A stretch of 32,348 bases of DNA from Chloroflexota bacterium. Its GTDB lineage: Bacteria; Chloroflexota; Dehalococcoidia; Dehalococcoidales; JAFGLR01. The position numbers and the translations under genes were made by a program. Of this stretch, positions 31,260 to 32,348 are shown piece by piece. The stretch spans positions 1-32,348 of the forward strand of contig JACQTX010000094.1 of assembly GCA_016210585.1 (NCBI GenBank), given 5' to 3'. The first letter of the stretch is position 1. Every line of letters begins with the position of its first letter. The notes beneath the pieces were generated by a model that made no database searches, was not told where the DNA came from, and saw only the letters and a program-made list of their open reading frames with translations.

Positions 31260-32172
31260 CCATACGCTGGTTACGTGCTGCTATGATTCTTGGAAGACAG
31301 TCTTGATGATGGATTCCCGGGGGCTGCTGTAGTCTGTAGCGCAGCTCCCTGGGTCTTTCCAGACCCAGGCAATTGGCTTTCTGAAGCACGGTTACACGAT
31401 TCCGCCCCAATCCCCGGGCAATATCAGCCACGCTAATCACTGTGGAATAGAGTTCCTTCAGCTTTTCGGTCTCCTCTTTGGTCCAGCGCCGGCTTTTTAT
31501 GGAATTTGGCCTGACCCATTACCGGCATATCTTCAGGACGGACGCCTTTTCGCCGATGGCCGCCCATGAGCGGCCGGGCAGTGCCGCCATTATCGCCTCC
31601 CGTGATGATGACGGCCATACCAGCTTCAACAAGCCCTCCTCTTCCCCACCCCAGGGCTTGCCCCGGCTGAGATGTGATGCGGCACGCCTGATCTTGACCA
31701 CTTGCCGCAGCCCTACCTTCCAGCATAGCATTACCTCAATGTCAGTGGCCTTATGCTTCACCTCGACCCGGTCAATAAGGAGCTTAAGCAGGCGGTTGCG
31801 GAGCCGGCTCGGGTAACGCTCCCACTCATGGTCAAGATTTTCCAGGAAATGGGCCACCTTTTCCAGGTCGAGTGCAGTCGCCTTCGGTGCCACAGATGTG
31901 CGTCTTAGCAGGTCGAGTCTAGCCTTTGTCTCACGGAAGAAGCGCCAGTAGGCCTCTTCCCGTTCCGGGTCGCCACAGCCCAGGTAAGGCTCCAGGTTTG
32001 CCAGGCGTCTCTCGTAATCAGCCTCCTGGCGTCGCCGCTGGCTTTCCTCTAAGCTGTTTTGATTCACTTCCGACTTATTACTCAGAGCGTTAAGTAGTTT
32101 ACAATCCTGCATAACGAACATGAGGTTCTTGAAAATACCGTTTGATAAGGTGAGGTTGACGTTGGCGACTTC
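31207..32172 (-). pseudogene. Serine-recombinase C-terminal pseudogene with two Myb-like domains
   Basis: A minus-strand frame opens at 32172 after a TGA and lacks the N-terminal catalytic and recombinase domains. It starts with LSNKSEVNQNSLEESQRRRQ and a coiled-coil (YERRLANLEPYLG, FRETKARLDLLRR), as in the zinc-ribbon/coiled-coil part of large serine recombinases, then the strand-rich RNRLLKLLIDRVEVKHK. Two Myb/SANT-like units follow: GEEEGLLKLVWPSSSREAIM to ALPGRSWAAIGEKASVL, and RRWTKEETEKLKELYS to IARGLGRNRVTVLQKANCLG. A TAA at 31521-31519 separates them in the same frame. It is a decayed mobile-element integrase. It probably ends near LERPRELRYR, before the overlap with the SnoaL-like gene. 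Confidence 0.6.
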
Positions 32173-32217
32173 TCAGATAGCCTCTGGTATTTACGATCAG
32201 TTCCTGTTGGTTCCTGG

Positions 32218-32348
32218 CCCGCCGGCAGCCAGACCGGCAGTACCTTCCGTCTGAAGAACAAGGGCATCCCACACCTCCACAAAGGGGGCCGTGGCGACCA
32301 GCTTGTCAAGCTGAAGGTGGTCACGCCGGAGTCCCTGACCGATGAGCA
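32218..32348 (+). pseudogene. Second, truncated copy of the 3' part of dnaJ
   Basis: The plus strand encodes [20 protein letters not shown] followed by [20 protein letters not shown] and TDE, the same segment as dnaJ residues near its C-terminal domain, with Thr instead of Ile at one place. The frame is not connected to any upstream dnaJ sequence: similarity begins abruptly at 32218 after the recombinase remnant. It is cut by the window end. It is the right arm of the inverted duplication with 247-377. Confidence 0.85.

Noticed and set aside
1-32348. tRNA, rRNA, CRISPR array or replication origin
   Set aside because: I looked for TTCGAA-type T-loops, rRNA-like blocks, short direct repeats and DnaA-box clusters and saw none that held up; a covariance-model scan was not possible here.

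Overview
The window reads as a GC-rich bacterial chromosome segment, most likely Chloroflexota of the Dehalococcoidia type. This is inferred from an adenosylcobalamin-dependent class II ribonucleotide reductase as the only reductase seen, MalT/LAL-type regulation, and a recombinase fragment with Myb-like C-terminal repeats. No rRNA, tRNA or CRISPR array is visible, so the assignment rests on gene content alone.

Layout. 1-3500: a palindromic-repeat fragment, dnaJ (minus), then divergent nrdR, whose TTGACA-17-TATCTT promoter carries an NrdR-box-like site in its spacer. nrdR is followed by an AT-richer pair, a short HTH-like protein and an ImmA/IrrE metallopeptidase. 3400-6100: a candidate NrdR box, a palindromic repeat and nrdJ. 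6110-8500: an AT-richer restriction-modification unit, a HEAT-repeat/beta-class DNA methyltransferase fusion overlapping a CfrBI-like endonuclease, behind a strong promoter with a palindrome in its spacer. 8500-18300: a small hypothetical gene, a 420-bp intergenic region with nested inverted repeats, and an 8.9-kb gene for a 2970-residue secreted, membrane-anchored multicopper oxidase carrying nine FN3-like domains, seven PKD domains and a duplicated ~225-residue module of unknown function.

18300-24700: an MFS transporter, a truncated acetyltransferase-like gene, and a non-homologous end-joining cluster (three-domain LigD, DUF72 protein, Ku). The DUF72 and Ku genes share a 16-bp promoter element. 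24800-26820: decayed material (a MmgE/PrpD C-terminal fragment, a short frame broken by an amber codon) around a dienelactone-hydrolase-family gene and a small downstream gene. 26820-31260: a MalT/LuxR-type ATPase regulator, an FMN-split-barrel protein, a four-helix membrane protein and a SnoaL-like protein, all on the plus strand. 31200-32348: a serine-recombinase C-terminal pseudogene broken by an in-frame TAA, abutting a second, truncated copy of the 3' part of dnaJ.

The two dnaJ stretches (247-377 and 32218-32348) are inverted relative to each other with 2 differences in 131 bases, so the whole window is bracketed by an inverted duplication. Working links: NrdR probably controls its own gene and nrdJ; Ku and LigD form a DNA end-joining pair with the DUF72 protein as a possible co-regulated partner; the methyltransferase and endonuclease form one R-M system. 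The region mixes core genes with accessory insertions and several gene remnants.
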